Part shown: positions 45,243 through 57,766 of the stretch, one piece after another
Numbering within the stretch: the stretch's first letter is position 1
How the letters are laid out: every line of letters starts with the position of its first letter
NCBI GenBank assembly: GCA_963921195.1
Contig: OY992536.1
Coordinates: 242,022,023 to 242,086,022 of the forward strand
Reading direction: 5' to 3'
Length of the DNA stretch: 64,000 nucleotides
Source: Pegoplata infirma
Lineage: Eukaryota; Arthropoda; Insecta; Diptera; Anthomyiidae
Notes under the pieces: generated by a model
What the model saw: only the letters and a program-made list of their open reading frames with translations
Databases searched by the model: none
What the model was told of the DNA's origin: nothing
Program-made: the position numbers and the translations under genes

Positions 45243-45500
45243 GGGCCTATTCACAAAAAAAGTCATAACTCAATCATAACTCAATTTTTTCCATGTGGTT
45301 GTTGTAAACAATCATAAAAAATTTCAAATTTCGTTTGAAAATTTCAAAAAAATAAAGACCTGCTACCCACATCGTCTCAAAATTGACAAATAATTTTAAA
45401 TTTTGAGACTTTTTATGATTTTGTTTACAACAAACACAGGGAATATGAATTTTGAAAATAATAAAATTAGTCATAACCAGTCATAACTGAGAATAGGCCT
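45243..45500. mobile_element. ~258-bp MITE with GGCCTATTC ends
   Basis: It begins GGGGCCTATTCACAAAAAAA and ends CTGAGAATAGGCCT, with mirrored AGTCATAACTCA/GTCATAACTGAG and GTTGTAAACAATCATAAAAA partners. It interrupts a repeat whose intact form is at 41400-41500 and 8515-8640 (TATGCGATTTTAAG-type sequence). Flanking frames are non-coding. Confidence 0.7.
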
Positions 45501-45892
45501 GTTAAATTCTAAAACTTAAAAATCGCATACTAGAGCGCTCTTACGAATTTTTTGGGAAGTACGTTAAAAAATAAAAATTAAAAAAAAAAAAAAAATTGAA
45601 ATTTGGACCATTATTGAAGAAGTTTTTATTGTTCTTGAATATAAAAATTTTAAATAGCGAATACCACGAATACGAGCGCTAACTTCGAAAAACATTGAAT
45701 TCTGCAGGTGTCGAATGCAAGCGCAGTATTTTTATTGCACATATTTCATTATTTCAGTGCATATTTTTGACTTGTTAGTTCTTATTTTTGATTTTTAGTG
45801 CATATGTGAAGCACATATTTTTGATTTTTTGTGCATGAAAATCTCAACCCTACTATACTTCAGATTTTGAACCATTTTCATAGCCTTTAATC

Positions 45893-47240
45893 GCAGTATG
45901 TGAGGTATACTCACTAGGATAGTGAGTATACCTCACATTAGACTGGCATTTTTTTGTCATCTTTCGATTTTCCCAAGTGTCCGGAGAAATTTTGATTGTT
46001 CTAGGTATAAAACTTATGTGGTACAAATTTGAGGTCAATCGGATTAAATTAACCCGTGGCGCCCGGCGGTCAAAGTTTTGGTTTTTGAAAAATTTTTAAA
46101 AATAAAATTAAATTTTTTTTTTCTTTCGACACATCATGTTTGTTAATTTCGATGCGCTGAGCACGAATATCAAAAATCAAAAAAAAAAATAAAATCGGTC
46201 GAACAGTTTTCGAGATATCGCCATTTAAAATTTGTAAAAAATTACGGTTTTTCCTACGTTCAAGAAATTTTTAAAAAAAAGTCTCAAAATTTCATTCCGC
46301 CTACCCTTTTGTAGAGCTTGAGACAATCTATCATTTAAAACTAATTTGAGCCAAATCGGATCATTTTAAGCCGTGGCGCCCATCGATCATAGTTTTGGCT
46401 TTTTAGAAACTTTTTACCAAAAACCCTAAACTTTGATCGAAGGGAGCCACGGGTTAAAATGATCGGATTTGGCTCCAATTAAGCTTAAATGAAAGATTGA
46501 ATAAAGCTCTATAAAAGGCTTAAAATAATGAAAATTTTAGAGTTTTTTAAAAAAAAAATCTTAAACGTAGGAAAAAACCACCCATTCTTCAATTTGTTGA
46601 CAAATTTGAAATGGCGATATCTCGAAAACCGATCGACCGATTTTATAAATTTTTTATTTATATTAATTAATAAAAATAATGTATCGCAAGATATTTTTTT
46701 TTTTTATTTTTTCATTTTCAAAAATCCAAAATTTTGGTGGAAATTTTCCAAAAGTCCAAAACTTTGATCGAAGGGCGCCACGGGTTAAAATGATCGAATT
46801 TGGCTCAAATTCGTTTTAAATGAAAGATTGTCTCAAGCTCTACAAAAGGGCCGGCGGAATGAAATTTTGAGACTTTTTTTAAAAAATTTCTTGAACGTAG
46901 GAAAAACCGCCATTTTTTGCGAATTTCAAATAGCGATATCTCGAAAACTGTTCCACCGATTTTAATTTTTTTTTTGATATTCGTGCTCAGCGCATCGAAA
47001 TTAAAAAATATGATGTGTCGAATGATAAACATTTTTTTAATTTTATTTTTAAAAATTTTTCAAAAATCCAAAACTTTGACTGCCGGGCGCCACGGGTAAA
47101 TTTTATCCGATTGACCTCAAATTGGTACCACATGAGGTTTAGGCCTAGTAGAATAAAAAAATACACGGACTTTGAAAATCGGAGATGAAAAAATTTTGCT
47201 ATACAGAAAAATGCCAGTCTAACCTCACATACCTTACAAT
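45893..47240. mobile_element. 1.3-kb foldback with GTGGCGCCC units
   Basis: At the left end ATGTGAGGTATACTCACTA (45898-45916) forms a perfect 19-bp-arm hairpin with 45920-45938. TAGACTGGCATTTTT follows and is mirrored at the right end by AAAAATGCCAGTCTAACCTC plus ACAT. Internally AACCCGTGGCGCCC occurs at 46050 and 46370, and its complement (GGCGCCACGGGTT-like) at about 46450, 46775 and 47090, so it is a multi-armed palindrome. ATATCTCGAAAAC units accompany each arm. No coding content. Confidence 0.75.
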
Positions 47241-47463
47241 GTTTTCTCTGATTGGAAACGGCTGTCCGACAAAAGTAGCCCGCCCAAACCAGAAACATAC
47301 CAGCAAATTTTTTTTGGAATCGGTCAACATCTCTGGCTCGTTATTTGAGGTTTATGACCTACTGCCTATCTCCACTCCGTAGGGTGGCTCCCATACACAA
47401 TGACATTTTTATGAAATTAGCTCCCATCAAATATCCTTTACCGGGAAAAAACTCTGTTAATTT

Positions 47464-47983
47464 CAAGGTTGGTTACCGAAACGAATAACGGTAAGGGTAA
47501 CGGTAACGGTATCTAATTTTTATTTATTTCGGTAAAGGTAACGGTAAGTGTTTTTAAATCGTTTCGGTAACAGTATGTACCAGTACCGAACCAACCAAAC
47601 CGGTACGTACCGGTATTATTAATTTAGTTAAAAATTTGAAAAAAGATAGAACTGAAAGCTAAAAATATTTTATAGACCCAAAAACTAGTATAGATTTGAT
47701 ATGATTATTATTTTTGTCATTTATTTTATGATAATTTGCAAATTATAAATTTAAAATTATGTTAGCAATTTGATTTTATTTTTTTGTTCGTTAAAATCCC
47801 TTAAAACAGGTAAAATTTTGAATACCGGTACAATACCGGTAACTTCTAATAATTATAACGGTAACGGTAAGGGTAACGGTATTTTAAAAATATTTTTAGC
47901 GGTATCGGTAACGGTAACGGTATTCGATTTGAAAGGGTTTTGAATCGGTAACGGTATAATAAGGGTAACGGTAACCAACCATG
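47464..47983. mobile_element. hAT-type CGGTAACGG element with perfect 8-bp TSD
   Basis: 520 bp, starting CAAGGTTGGTTACCG and ending CGGTAACCAACCATG, flanked by GTTAATTT on both sides (47456-47463, 47984-47991). The ends are rich in GGTAACGGTA and the interior includes GGTACGTACCGGTA. It is the same structural type as 4928-5767. Confidence 0.85.
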
Positions 47984-47994
47984 GTTAATTTACA

Positions 47995-49905
47995 AATATT
48001 GGTTGCATTTGATGGAACCGAAATTTAAAAAATGTTTTACAAAAATGATATGAATATTTCTTATGTCTTTTTGTCAATTTGAAAAAGATTTTTTGTAATA
48101 TTAACAAAATGTGTTATTGATACAAATACTTAAAACTTTCCTTTAAATTTGTAAGAACTATATTAATAACAAATTATTTCACATTATTAAATCATCACTG
48201 TAACAGAATGTCCCTTTCTACGTCTCTGTAGTCGTACTACTGTATTGTTGTTATAATTTTTTGTATTTCACTGTGATTATGCGAATATTTTACGCATTCA
48301 TGAATTTTGTAGACGTTTTTATTTTTTTTTAACAGGTATTTTGTACATTTTCTTATTTTTTGCATCTTTTAGCCTTGATGATATTATGGCAAATGAAAAA
48401 ACATTTAAGTATGTTGTTTGTATCAGACAAGCCAACACTTTTCATTTAGGGTTAATAGTTGAGAAAAGCCAAAAGAGGATTCTTTAAATTTCAAGTCATT
48501 GTCTTGTCTTGTTGTTTTTTTGCATGCTATATGTATGTGCTTTTATATTGTTATTGTTGTTTTTTTTTTTTTTTATGTTTGGCCTTAACAAAGTTTTAAG
48601 TGGTTATTGTCCTGTAAAACAATTTTAAAATTATTTTTCTTGTGAATCTTATATTGTTTGTTGTTCGTTCATAAATATTTAATAATTTAAAAAAAAATTT
48701 AATGAGTTTGCTGAAAGTAGAACAATTTGTGTTACAAATTATTAAATTTGGCGTAAATCTAAGATTATTTTCTGAAAATTTTAAGAATTGACATCATTAG
48801 AAAATATATTGCCAGTTAAAATTTAAAATACAAAAAAAAAATATATATTCATTTGGGTGTAGAAATACATCTCACATTGGAACTTGAAGAATAAAAAAAT
48901 TTACAACAGTAGATAATTTGAATAAATTTCAAAAATTGGGTCGTATTGCTTAATCAAGTGTCCTACCACATATAAGATGCCTGGCGAAGTTGTTTTAACT
49001 TGGCAGATTTTCCAGCGATTTTAGGAATTTTCCCCTTATTAGAGAGACATTTTACTTCAGATGACAATTCCGTAACCATTCGCAATTAAAATGCGATTTT
49101 TGGAAAAAGTTCTCAATCGAAGATTTTGATTTTTGTTGCTAAATTTTTCTTAGATATCCAAACAACATATCACGAATTCCACCAGACATTTTATAAAATC
49201 TGATTGTGGGTCTTCAAATTTGTCTAATTTTTTGTACACATTTGTACTATGGAGCCAACAAAACATATCCATTTTCAGTTTTTTAAATTAAAAAAATCGC
49301 GATTTTTTCGCGAATTTTATTTGCTTCAAAAATTAAAAAAAAAAAAAAAAAAAAAAAAGTATGATACTTTGAAGAGCCATGTCTTCCGAAGTATTTATCT
49401 GAATTCTACAATTCAGAAAGCATTCGACTCAAACAATCGTTCTTTTTTTACCAATGCGCTAAAAAATTTTTTTTAAAAAACTTACGTTTCTGATGCAAAT
49501 GCAATTTTTAGATGCATTTTTCAAAACTTTATACCCCTTAAATTCTTCAGAAACCTGCATAAATCGAAAAAATTAAATTTGTTACATAAAACTAAGTGCC
49601 GGTTTTTTGGGCATTCGTTTTTTTCCACCTTTGTGATGTCTTTTTTTCCTGGGAAGGACACCATGGATTTCCAAAAATAAAATTTTGAAATAAAGTTTAA
49701 AATGTCCTTTTGAGTCCCCGCACAACAATGTCGGTGACGTTTTTTTCATACAAATTTGGCAAGAAAAAACGCTCGACCGAAATCCGCTTGAATAAAATCA
49801 ATTTTAGTTTTGTGTCGGTTTCTCTCTCTCTTTTAATTTTGTACATGAAAATGTTGCCATAATTTTATAAATATTTCGAATATTCTCGATAAAATAAACA
49901 AATAA
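47995..49905. other. Largely single-copy intron
   Basis: AT-rich intron with homopolymer tracts (T-run near 48560; A-run of about 25 at 49330-49358). The frame 49249-49476 includes that A-run and is not credible coding. Confidence 0.55.
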
Positions 49906-50049
49906 ATATTTTGTGAGGATGTTTATTCTGGCTCGAGGTCATTATTTTCTTTACTAATTAAAACCATGATATTCTCATAGCATAATTTTCAAGAAAATAA
50001 TTTTTTGTTTTAAATTTATTTATGTTGGTCATTTTTGCAAGACTTAATC

Positions 50050-51215
50050 GACACGTGTTTCGGAATTTGTCAGATTCCATTGTCAAGATTATTTAGCAAA
50101 AATAGAAACGATTTACTACAAAGTAGCAAACGAGTCTAATGACAAATCGTTTGTGCACAAACTAAAATATTAGTACATATTCGACTCTATCCACAATGGG
50201 AAAAGAAATTTTACTTTACTAGTTAAGAAACGATTGTCGATAACCAACAAAAATATTTAAAACATTTTACATATGATAGTCCGTTGGACAACAACAATAT
50301 GTTATTTGTTGTTGTGAATGAAATTATACCATATTAGGGCTATTCATCACTATGGCGTGCCAACCATTATGTTCAAATTCTGATTAATTTTTAATAAAAA
50401 AATAAAAATTGTTTTATTCAACCTATAAATTATTATATTTTGAGGATGTTTATTAGGGTTATGACTTTTTTTTTGCGACATCCTCCATTCACGGAATCGT
50501 GTAGGGCATGGAAAAATACTAAGAAATATGCTTATGATTTTTCCCGATCGTGAAAAAAGTTCACGCACCAAACGCATTGAAGTTTTATGTAAACAATTTT
50601 TTTTTTAATTAATAAAAGTGATAACTAACTAAAATTTTTGGTGTTTTTTATTAGAATCCTACATACAAATGTGTTTCACACCATTTTGTTACGAAAGTTT
50701 CGTTAATTCGCGATATAAGTGATTTTTTTAGCGATTAAAATATTTTACATAATTTAAGTTTTTTTAATCCAAATAAAGTTTTTTTTTTTTGCAATTTTCT
50801 TATTTAATCTTCATTATTTAATCGTTTTCTCCGCATTTGGAATGAAAACTGGACCAATTCCAATCCCGATATTATTGCTTTTAATTTTTTCTCTGAAGTA
50901 CAAAGTGTTTTGTTATTTTCTTAAAAATTATCAATCAAAAATAAAAAAATCGTATATACAAAACTTCAATGCATTTGGTGCGTGAAGTTTTTTCACGATT
51001 GCGAAAAACCAAACTAACAGTTTTTAGTTATTTTCCATGCCCTACACGATTCCGAGGATGGAGGTTGCATATTTGCAAAAAATGCAAAAAGTACTAACCC
51101 TAATGTTTATTCTGGCTCGAGGTCATTAGACTCGTTTGCTACTTTGTAGTAAATCGTTTCTATTTTTGCTAAATAATCTTGACAATGGAATCTGACAAAT
51201 TCCGAAACACGTTAC
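50050..51215. repeat. Inverted repeat with ~95-bp near-identical arms
   Basis: 50050-50145 (CACGTGTTTCGGAATTTGTC, AGATTCCATTGTCAAGATTA, TTTACTACAAAGTAGCAAAC) is the reverse complement of 51120-51215. GATGTTTATTCTGGCTCGAG occurs at both about 49917 and 51105. The hAT at 50454-51102 is inserted within it. Confidence 0.8.
50454..51102. mobile_element. 649-bp hAT-type element with perfect 8-bp TSD
   Basis: It begins TAGGGTTATGACTTTTT and ends AAAAAGTACTAACCCTA, flanked by ATGTTTAT (50446-50453, 51103-51110). Subterminal arms share ACGGAATCGTGTAGGGCATG and TTCACGCACCAAACGCATTG with their mirrors. The 75-residue minus-strand frame (50350-50577) is a by-product. Confidence 0.85.
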
Positions 51216-51354
51216 AGTAAATTATTTTTTTTTTAACTACAAAAACAGTAAAAAAATTAAATCCTTTATAAAATAAGTGATTTTTCTTTTAAAATGACTT
51301 TACTGATTACTTTTTAAAATAACCTACAAACATTTAATGATATAATTTTCTTAG

Positions 51355-52365
51355 TGCAGGGACGAAGCCTATTGAAATTGGAAAATCGGCCCATATTTAG
51401 ACCTAGCCCCCTTACAAAGGTCCTCTTTAGTTTTGGCCCAAATAAATCTAATAGCCGCATTTTAATAGGTATCTTTTCGAAATTTGGCAGGTCATCATGA
51501 TTCATCCACAACAATCACCATTCCGAATTTTTAAGAAATCAGACCAGTTTTTCTTGTAGGCCCAATACAAACCACCTTCCCGATTTTCACATAAATCTCT
51601 CAAATTTCATGAAAAAAGAAAATATGTAATTAAAATTTTGTTTGTGTATGTTAAACGCGTACTTTAATAACCTTATCAAATCTTATTATCATCGGACCAT
51701 TTTTGGATTTATGTCCTATGTTAAAATTTCGCCCGATATTCAGTTGAAGCGGTTTATTTTCAACAAAAAGAAGCCTATTCCACTCAAATTTGATTTGTGA
51801 GTGCTTTTTACACTTATTAAAGATTTGACAAATTACAGATCTAATAATCAGTCCATGTTTGAACTTGGGATCTATTTTCCGGGAAACTTTGGTGTAGGGT
51901 ATTATATGGTAGGTCTTGACCGACTTTAATTTTCTTACTTGTTTTTTTTGCGGAAATTTTTTTAATTTTTTTTTTTTTTTTTTAAAGTAATTTTTTTTAA
52001 AATAAAGTTTTTTGCAATAATCTTTTTGAACTTGTGGAGGGTATCACTACATTCGTCAAGGCCGAATTTAACTTTTTTACTTGTTATACCCTACACTCTG
52101 TGGTACAGGGTATAATGAGTTTGTGCTGATGTTCGTAACTACCCGAAATATTGGTCCTAGACTCACTTTCAAGCATACCGATCGACTTAGAATTACTTTT
52201 TGAGTCGATTTAGCGATGTCCGTCCGTCCGTCCGTATGTCCGTCCGTCCGTATTTTAAAAGGTATCTTTTCAAAACTTGGCAGGTAAACGTTTTGGGTAT
52301 TCACAAATCAGCGTTCCGAATTTCAAAGAAATCGGAGCAATTTTTCTTGTAGTCACCACACAAAC
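51355..52365 (+). repeat. Dispersed repeat family A, rearranged copy
   Basis: The second half of family A (51355-51945; GACGAAGCCTATTGAAATTG to TCTTGACCGACTTTAA) precedes the first half (52085-52365; TACCCTACACTCTGTGGTAC to GATGTCCGTCCGTCCGTCCG). Between them is a GTGGAGGGTATC..AATTTAACTTTTTTACTTG end motif (52033-52083). Confidence 0.7.
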
Positions 52366-52399
52366 CACCCTCCTAAATGTGTGACACAGTGTTATTTAA

Positions 52400-53935
52400 A
52401 GAAAAAGCCGAAAACTTTGAAATTTCCCTACATTTTGCCTTAAATGAAAAATAGTTATTTTTCCGCTACGCTTTTAAATTTTCCAAAAAATCCTTACAAA
52501 AAGGGAAAATTCCCCACATTTGACATCACTGATATAGTGTTAAAATATTTAATTACACGAAAAACTATCATTGAAACATCAAAAAGGCTATCACATTCCA
52601 TCAATCTAATTAATATACTATCAAAATTCACTAATAATAAATTATAATCATATCATTATCTAAGGTCTCACAGTTAGACACCATAATTTAAATCAGGATT
52701 ATTATATTACAGAATTTTCTTTAAATTCCTCTTATCACTTAAAATTCCTGTATTTATGCAAATAAATACAAACACACACACACACATATTTGTCTTAACT
52801 AACTTCAACTAAATTTTACTTTATATTCTTACTTCTACTTTAGTTGATTTAATAAATCCTCTCATTTGGTTGTGAAAGAAGAAATAATTACATTAACAAG
52901 ACTGCCTGAAAACCTATAAAATAAGGAAGGAAGCTTAATAATTTCCAAAATTAAGATGTGCCCAAAATATGTACTTGTCAGTGTTGAAATTAACTAACAT
53001 GATAAGTAGATTTCACGGGTTTCGTTGGGGGTGGTGGAGGGAGTGAATAGGATGTTAAATTAAAATGCGAAAGAAGAAGAATGTTTGCTTAGATAAATAA
53101 TAAGGAAATGAAGTTATTACAGGCATCTACGTGTGTGTGTATGATAAATTAATCCATTCAAAGATATGATTTTATTGCCACAAACAAACGCACACCAAAA
53201 AAAATACAAACCAAATCCTGATTATATATTAGGAAGGAACGATTTTTGCAATGCACAGAAAAAGAATTTCGGAAAAAATGTCTTTGAAAATTTATGATGA
53301 ATTTTCCGAACATTTAGTTAAATTTATCAAAAAAAATGAGAAATTTTCTTAGCTATGAGGAAAAAAGTTTAGTTCATTTACTTATAAATAGTTCACAGTT
53401 TTCTTTAAATGGTGTTTTTTAATATAAGGAACAAAATTCTTACTGCCAAAGAAATTTTCCCCAAATCTAAGAAACGTAACTTTATTTTTAAGGCATATTT
53501 CTTAAAAAACAATTTAGTGCAAGTTTAGTTAAAATTAAAAAAAAAACTTCATCATATTTCTCTTCTTTGAATTGAGGAAGTGTACTTCTTAGAATTAAGT
53601 TGATAACTTCTTTGAATTAAGTAAATAACTTCTTTGAATATAGTTAAAAATTCTAAATGGCGATATCTCGAAACCTAAGCGGGATAGAGCGAAGCGGATG
53701 AAATTTTCAAAAGAAAGTACTACAAAAATGTGGAACAGCCTTGCTGTACACATCTTTGCGGGGCCGGGCACCAATTTTTTTTTTTTATTTTTGCAACTCT
53801 TGAAGCGGAACATGAATTCTTATGGCCTAAAAGATTTTTCAGATTTTTTTCAGATTTTGGAAAGTTAGGATCAAGTTGCTCAAAACGATTTTATCAAAAA
53901 AATGTGGTTATGAAACATAATTTTTGTTTTTTTTA
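52400..53935. other. Intron with little recognised content
   Basis: Mostly unique-looking AT-rich sequence with short CA repeats near 52770. The 13545-type repeat recurs at 53375-53475. Frames at 52444 and 53595-53936 lack any family signature. Confidence 0.55.
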
Positions 53936-53937
53936 AC

Positions 53938-55860
53938 ATGATAATGTTTTTAGGCTGGTGTCTAATTTTAAAAAAGTTTCAGGACGCCACCTCAGTTTGA
54001 ATATATATGTAAACTAAAAATTAACGAAAAAGAAAACAAGAATTACTATTTTCATTTTCTTAAAACCAAAAATTTTAATAACTTGGGTTTGTAATTTTGA
54101 TCATAATTCACCTCGTGGTAAATAAAACCGTTTTTCACCAACTGGTGAATAAAAAGTAACGTAATTATTTTTCAACAAAAAAAAATTTTTTTTTTCATAA
54201 ATTTTTTTTTTATCAAATTTATTTTTTTCATCAATTTTTTTTTTCCATCAGTTTTTTTTTATCAAACTTTTTTTTTCATCAAACTTTTTTTTTCATCAAA
54301 TTTTTTTTTTATAAAATTTTTTTTTCATCATTTTTTTTATCAAATTTTTTTTCATCAAATTTTTTTTCATCAATTTTTTTTTCATCAAATTTTTTTTTTA
54401 TTAATTATTTTTTCATCAATTTTTTTTTTCATCAAAAAATTTTTTTTTCATAAATTTTTTTTTTTTTCATTAAATTTTTTTTTCATCAATTTTTTTTCAT
54501 TAATTTTTTTTTTTCATAAACTTTTTTTTTCATCAGAATTTTTTTTCATAAATTTTTTTTATCATATTTTTTTCCATCATTTTTGTTCATCAAATTTTTT
54601 TAACAAATTTTTTAGTATCAATTTTTTTCTCACCAATTTTTTTTTTCATAAATTTTTTTTGCATCGAAAAATTTCATCAAAAACTTTTTTCATCAATTTT
54701 TTTTTTCATCAAATTTTTTTTTTCATCAATTTTTTTGTTTTTTTCATTAAATTTTTTCATCAATTTTTCTTTATTAATTTTTTTTCATAAATTTGCCTGG
54801 TCAGGTTGGTATTGCAATCCAGCCAAATCGGTCCAGTGGTTCAAAAGTTATGAGCAAAAGAGTAAATTTCGTCAAAGGTGTTTCGCGAATTTACGAGATA
54901 AAAAACACGATAACTTTCGAAAGACAATAATGAGACTGGTGAAGCTTGGCATGTCATTGCCGTTCCCCAGGTCTGTTTTGTATTAAATTTCAGCTCAATT
55001 GGTCCAGTGGTTCAAAAGTTATAACCAAAACCCTGAATTTCAAATTAGTTTCATCTAAAATGCCACGTGTTTTAACAAGATTTAAAAGCATTGGTGGTAA
55101 CTAAACAATGCTTTAAAAACTTGTTTAATTTTAAAGCAATGCTTTTTAAACTTGTTTAGTTTTAAAAGCATTGGTAAATTAAAAATTCAACTCGAAATAA
55201 TTTTACACTCAAAAAAAATTTTACACCAAAAAAATTTTACACTCAAAAAAAATTTTACACAAAAAAAAAATTTAGTTTTTTAAAAAAAAAAAAAATTTAA
55301 ATATTTTGTGTACATACGTGCATTCACTCAGAAATATTTTTACAGTAAAAAAAACATTACACTCGAAAAAAAATTTTACACTCAAAAAAAAAAATTAATT
55401 ATTATTTTTTTTTTTTTTTAAATAACAAAAAAAAAGTTTTTTTACTCAAAATAAAATATTTCTAATCAAAATTGTTATTGTTTTTCACGTGTAAAAATGT
55501 ACAATTCTTTAAAAAAATGCATTGTGGAGGGTATTCATAGATTCGGCAAAGTCGAATTTAACTTTTCTACTTGTTTTTTCATCAAATTTTTTTTTTTCAT
55601 CAATTTTTTTTCCATCAAATTTTTTTTTTTTGTGAAAAAAAATCATTTTTTTTTACCAAAACTACTTTTTCACCAAGTCTAAGCTTTTCGCATAAAAATT
55701 TTCCATTTGTTTATCAAATGTACATAAAACAAGTCAGAGTTTTATATTCTTTGGTGTTGAATCTTTTATACTCTCCAAAATGAAAAAACACTTTTTTGCA
55801 CTTATTTTTGCACTCACTTACGAAATGTACAGCTCCTTTGGTTTCTTAATGGGGTCCTCG
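53938..55860 (-). repeat. Family D repeat on the minus strand, with insertion
   Basis: The ~80-bp dispersed motif (53938-54005) is followed by the family D right flank (54020-54175, including TTCACCTCGTGGTAAATAAA) and a 600-bp TTTTTTTCATCAA array (54180-54795). After about 760 bp of other sequence the array restarts at 55575 and runs into the left flank (55650-55860; CAAATGTACATAAAACAAG, CTCACTTACGAAATGTACAG). The 54796-55560 insert contains two GGTCCAGTGGTTCAAAAGTT units and a tract of ACACTCAAAAAAAATTTT units (55200-55400). Confidence 0.7.
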
Positions 55861-56015
55861 ACTGATATTTCAATTCGTTTTGCATGGAATAGCAAAGTAA
55901 TATAACATTATTTTTTCTAAAAAAACTTTGCTTTGTCAAGTACACCCAAATCTTCCGCAAAACATTATCATGATTTAATGTTTTGGGCAAGAGTACAAAA
56001 TTCGCAGGCATTTTT
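55840..56015 (-). repeat. Family C copy (minus strand)
   Basis: GGGGTCCTCGACTGATATTT, GCATGGAATAGCAAAGT and CATGATTTAATGTTTTGGGC match 14180-14335 inverted. Confidence 0.7.
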
Positions 56016-56059
56016 TGTTTGTTATCAGATTTCCTAAAATAAATACAAGTGGACAATGC

Positions 56060-56950
56060 CCAAGTAGAGGCATAAAAAAACCTGCTTAATGTGCGTGGTT
56101 ATCTCTTATACTTTTCGAGATAGAGTCGTTTTAAAAAGTGAAATTTTGAAGTTTGACCGATCCGGTTCCTGTTTTTGGTCAATAGCACGGTTGCAATAAC
56201 TCCTATTTATTTCAAACTAGTTTCATTTGAAAACTAGATAGATGTCTGTTTTTTTCTAGAAAAAAACTAAACGAAAAAAACTAGAAGTTACACCATTTCA
56301 AATTAAAAAAAAAAAAATATTTTTTTTTTTTTTAAAGTACCAACATGCTTTTGGCCCTAGATAAAATGTTTTGTTCAGAACATGTTGATTGTTTTTTACT
56401 AAATTAAAAGGTAACATCACGTAGATGAGTTTAAAATAAAAACGAAGGCCAAAGTGTTAATATTGCCTAGGCTTGCACACCATTTTAGCCCGTCGCGCCC
56501 TTCGATCGGATTTTCGAATTTTAGGAAAGTTTCGAAATCGGAAGGAATTTATTTATTTGCCATACAAAAATACGAGTTGCTAAAAATTTGTGATAATTTA
56601 TAAGAAGTCGTTGAAAAAGATTTTGTGAAAAAGTTTTTATATTGACTTCACAACTAGTGCATTGTAGGTACCTATACAATGTATACATGTGTGTTTGGAT
56701 GTCTGTGTGATTTTAAGTGGTATTCTCTGATAGTATTCCTGTGTGACCCAGTAACCAAAATACAGTTGTGACAAGCAATTGTTGATCCTTTGTTTAAATA
56801 AAACATGCCAGATGTTCTTGTTTAGTTAAAGTTTTGTGATGTACAATATTTGTACCCTAGGTTAATGTGACTGCAATTTTGTGTTTTAATTTTAATGGTA
56901 GATCTTAAATTGTAAATTTTTTTTATAAAAATGTATTTATTAAAAATTGC
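56060..56950. other. Intron without recognised elements
   Basis: AT-rich sequence. TAGCCCGTCGCGCCCTTCGA at 56487 is a faint relative of the GTGGCGCCC unit of 45893-47240. No coding frame. Confidence 0.45.
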
Positions 56951-56969
56951 TTCATTTTAGTCAGTACCA

Positions 56970-57450
56970 GTCAGTACCGTAGAACCGGGAATACCGGTAT
57001 TCCCGGTTCTCGGTATTACCGGGAAATGGTACCGGTTTCCCGGTTCTTGATTTATTCCCGGTATTCCCGGGATTACCGGTATTCCCGGTTCCGGTTCTGA
57101 CGGTACGTATATTTTGTAAAATTTTGAATAATTAAAATTTTTTCTTCGCTTTTATCAAACAAAAATGCAAAACATGTGCAAAACACACTTTCCATTTTTT
57201 TATGAATTAGAGAAAAAAAAGTTGCATGGTTTTTAAACAATTTTACAAACACAACTTAATATTTCTGAAATACTGATTAAATAGTGAAATTTAAATATTT
57301 TATGGTAACGTATTTTTTTGGTTTTTGAGAACCGGTACCAGAGTCAGAACCGGGAGTACCGGTATTCCCAGGAATATATCTAGAACCGGGAAACCGGTAC
57401 CAGAACCGAGAATACCGGTATTCCCAGGAACACCGAGAACCGAGAAATGG
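56970..57450. repeat. Palindromic ACCGGGAATACCGG-rich element
   Basis: Both ends (56975-57105 and 57330-57450) are dense in ACCGGGAATACCGGTATTCC and GGTACCGG variants in inverted arrangement around about 220 bp of AT-rich sequence. It resembles in style the CGGTAACGG hAT elements but no TSD was found. The frame at 57325-57552 (RTGTRVRTGSTGIPRN...) is a translation of this repeat. Confidence 0.6.
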
Positions 57451-57766
57451 GGGCACTACTTCATTTACACAAAATCAAGTTCATTCACGAATAAATACAT
57501 ACATAAGTTAACATATTATTTTGAGAAAGTAAACATAATATTTTTATTTTAAAATAGAAATAAACTTTCTTATTGTTAAATTATAAATTGTTGTGCATCA
57601 CTGAATAGAAATTCATATGTATTCATAACTATATTAGAGTGCCTTAATATTTGATTGAACTAAAAATATTGTTTAACTCATTTTTCACAAAATTTCAGCA
57701 AAGAACGGAATTTAATTTAATTACATAAGTTGACAAATTAAAAACATTAAAATTTATTTTCCAAAA

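Noticed and set aside
57325..57552. RTGTRVRTGSTGIPRN repeat-like peptide
   Set aside because: It is a translation of the ACCGGGAATACCGG palindromic repeat; the frame is not kept in the other end of the same element.
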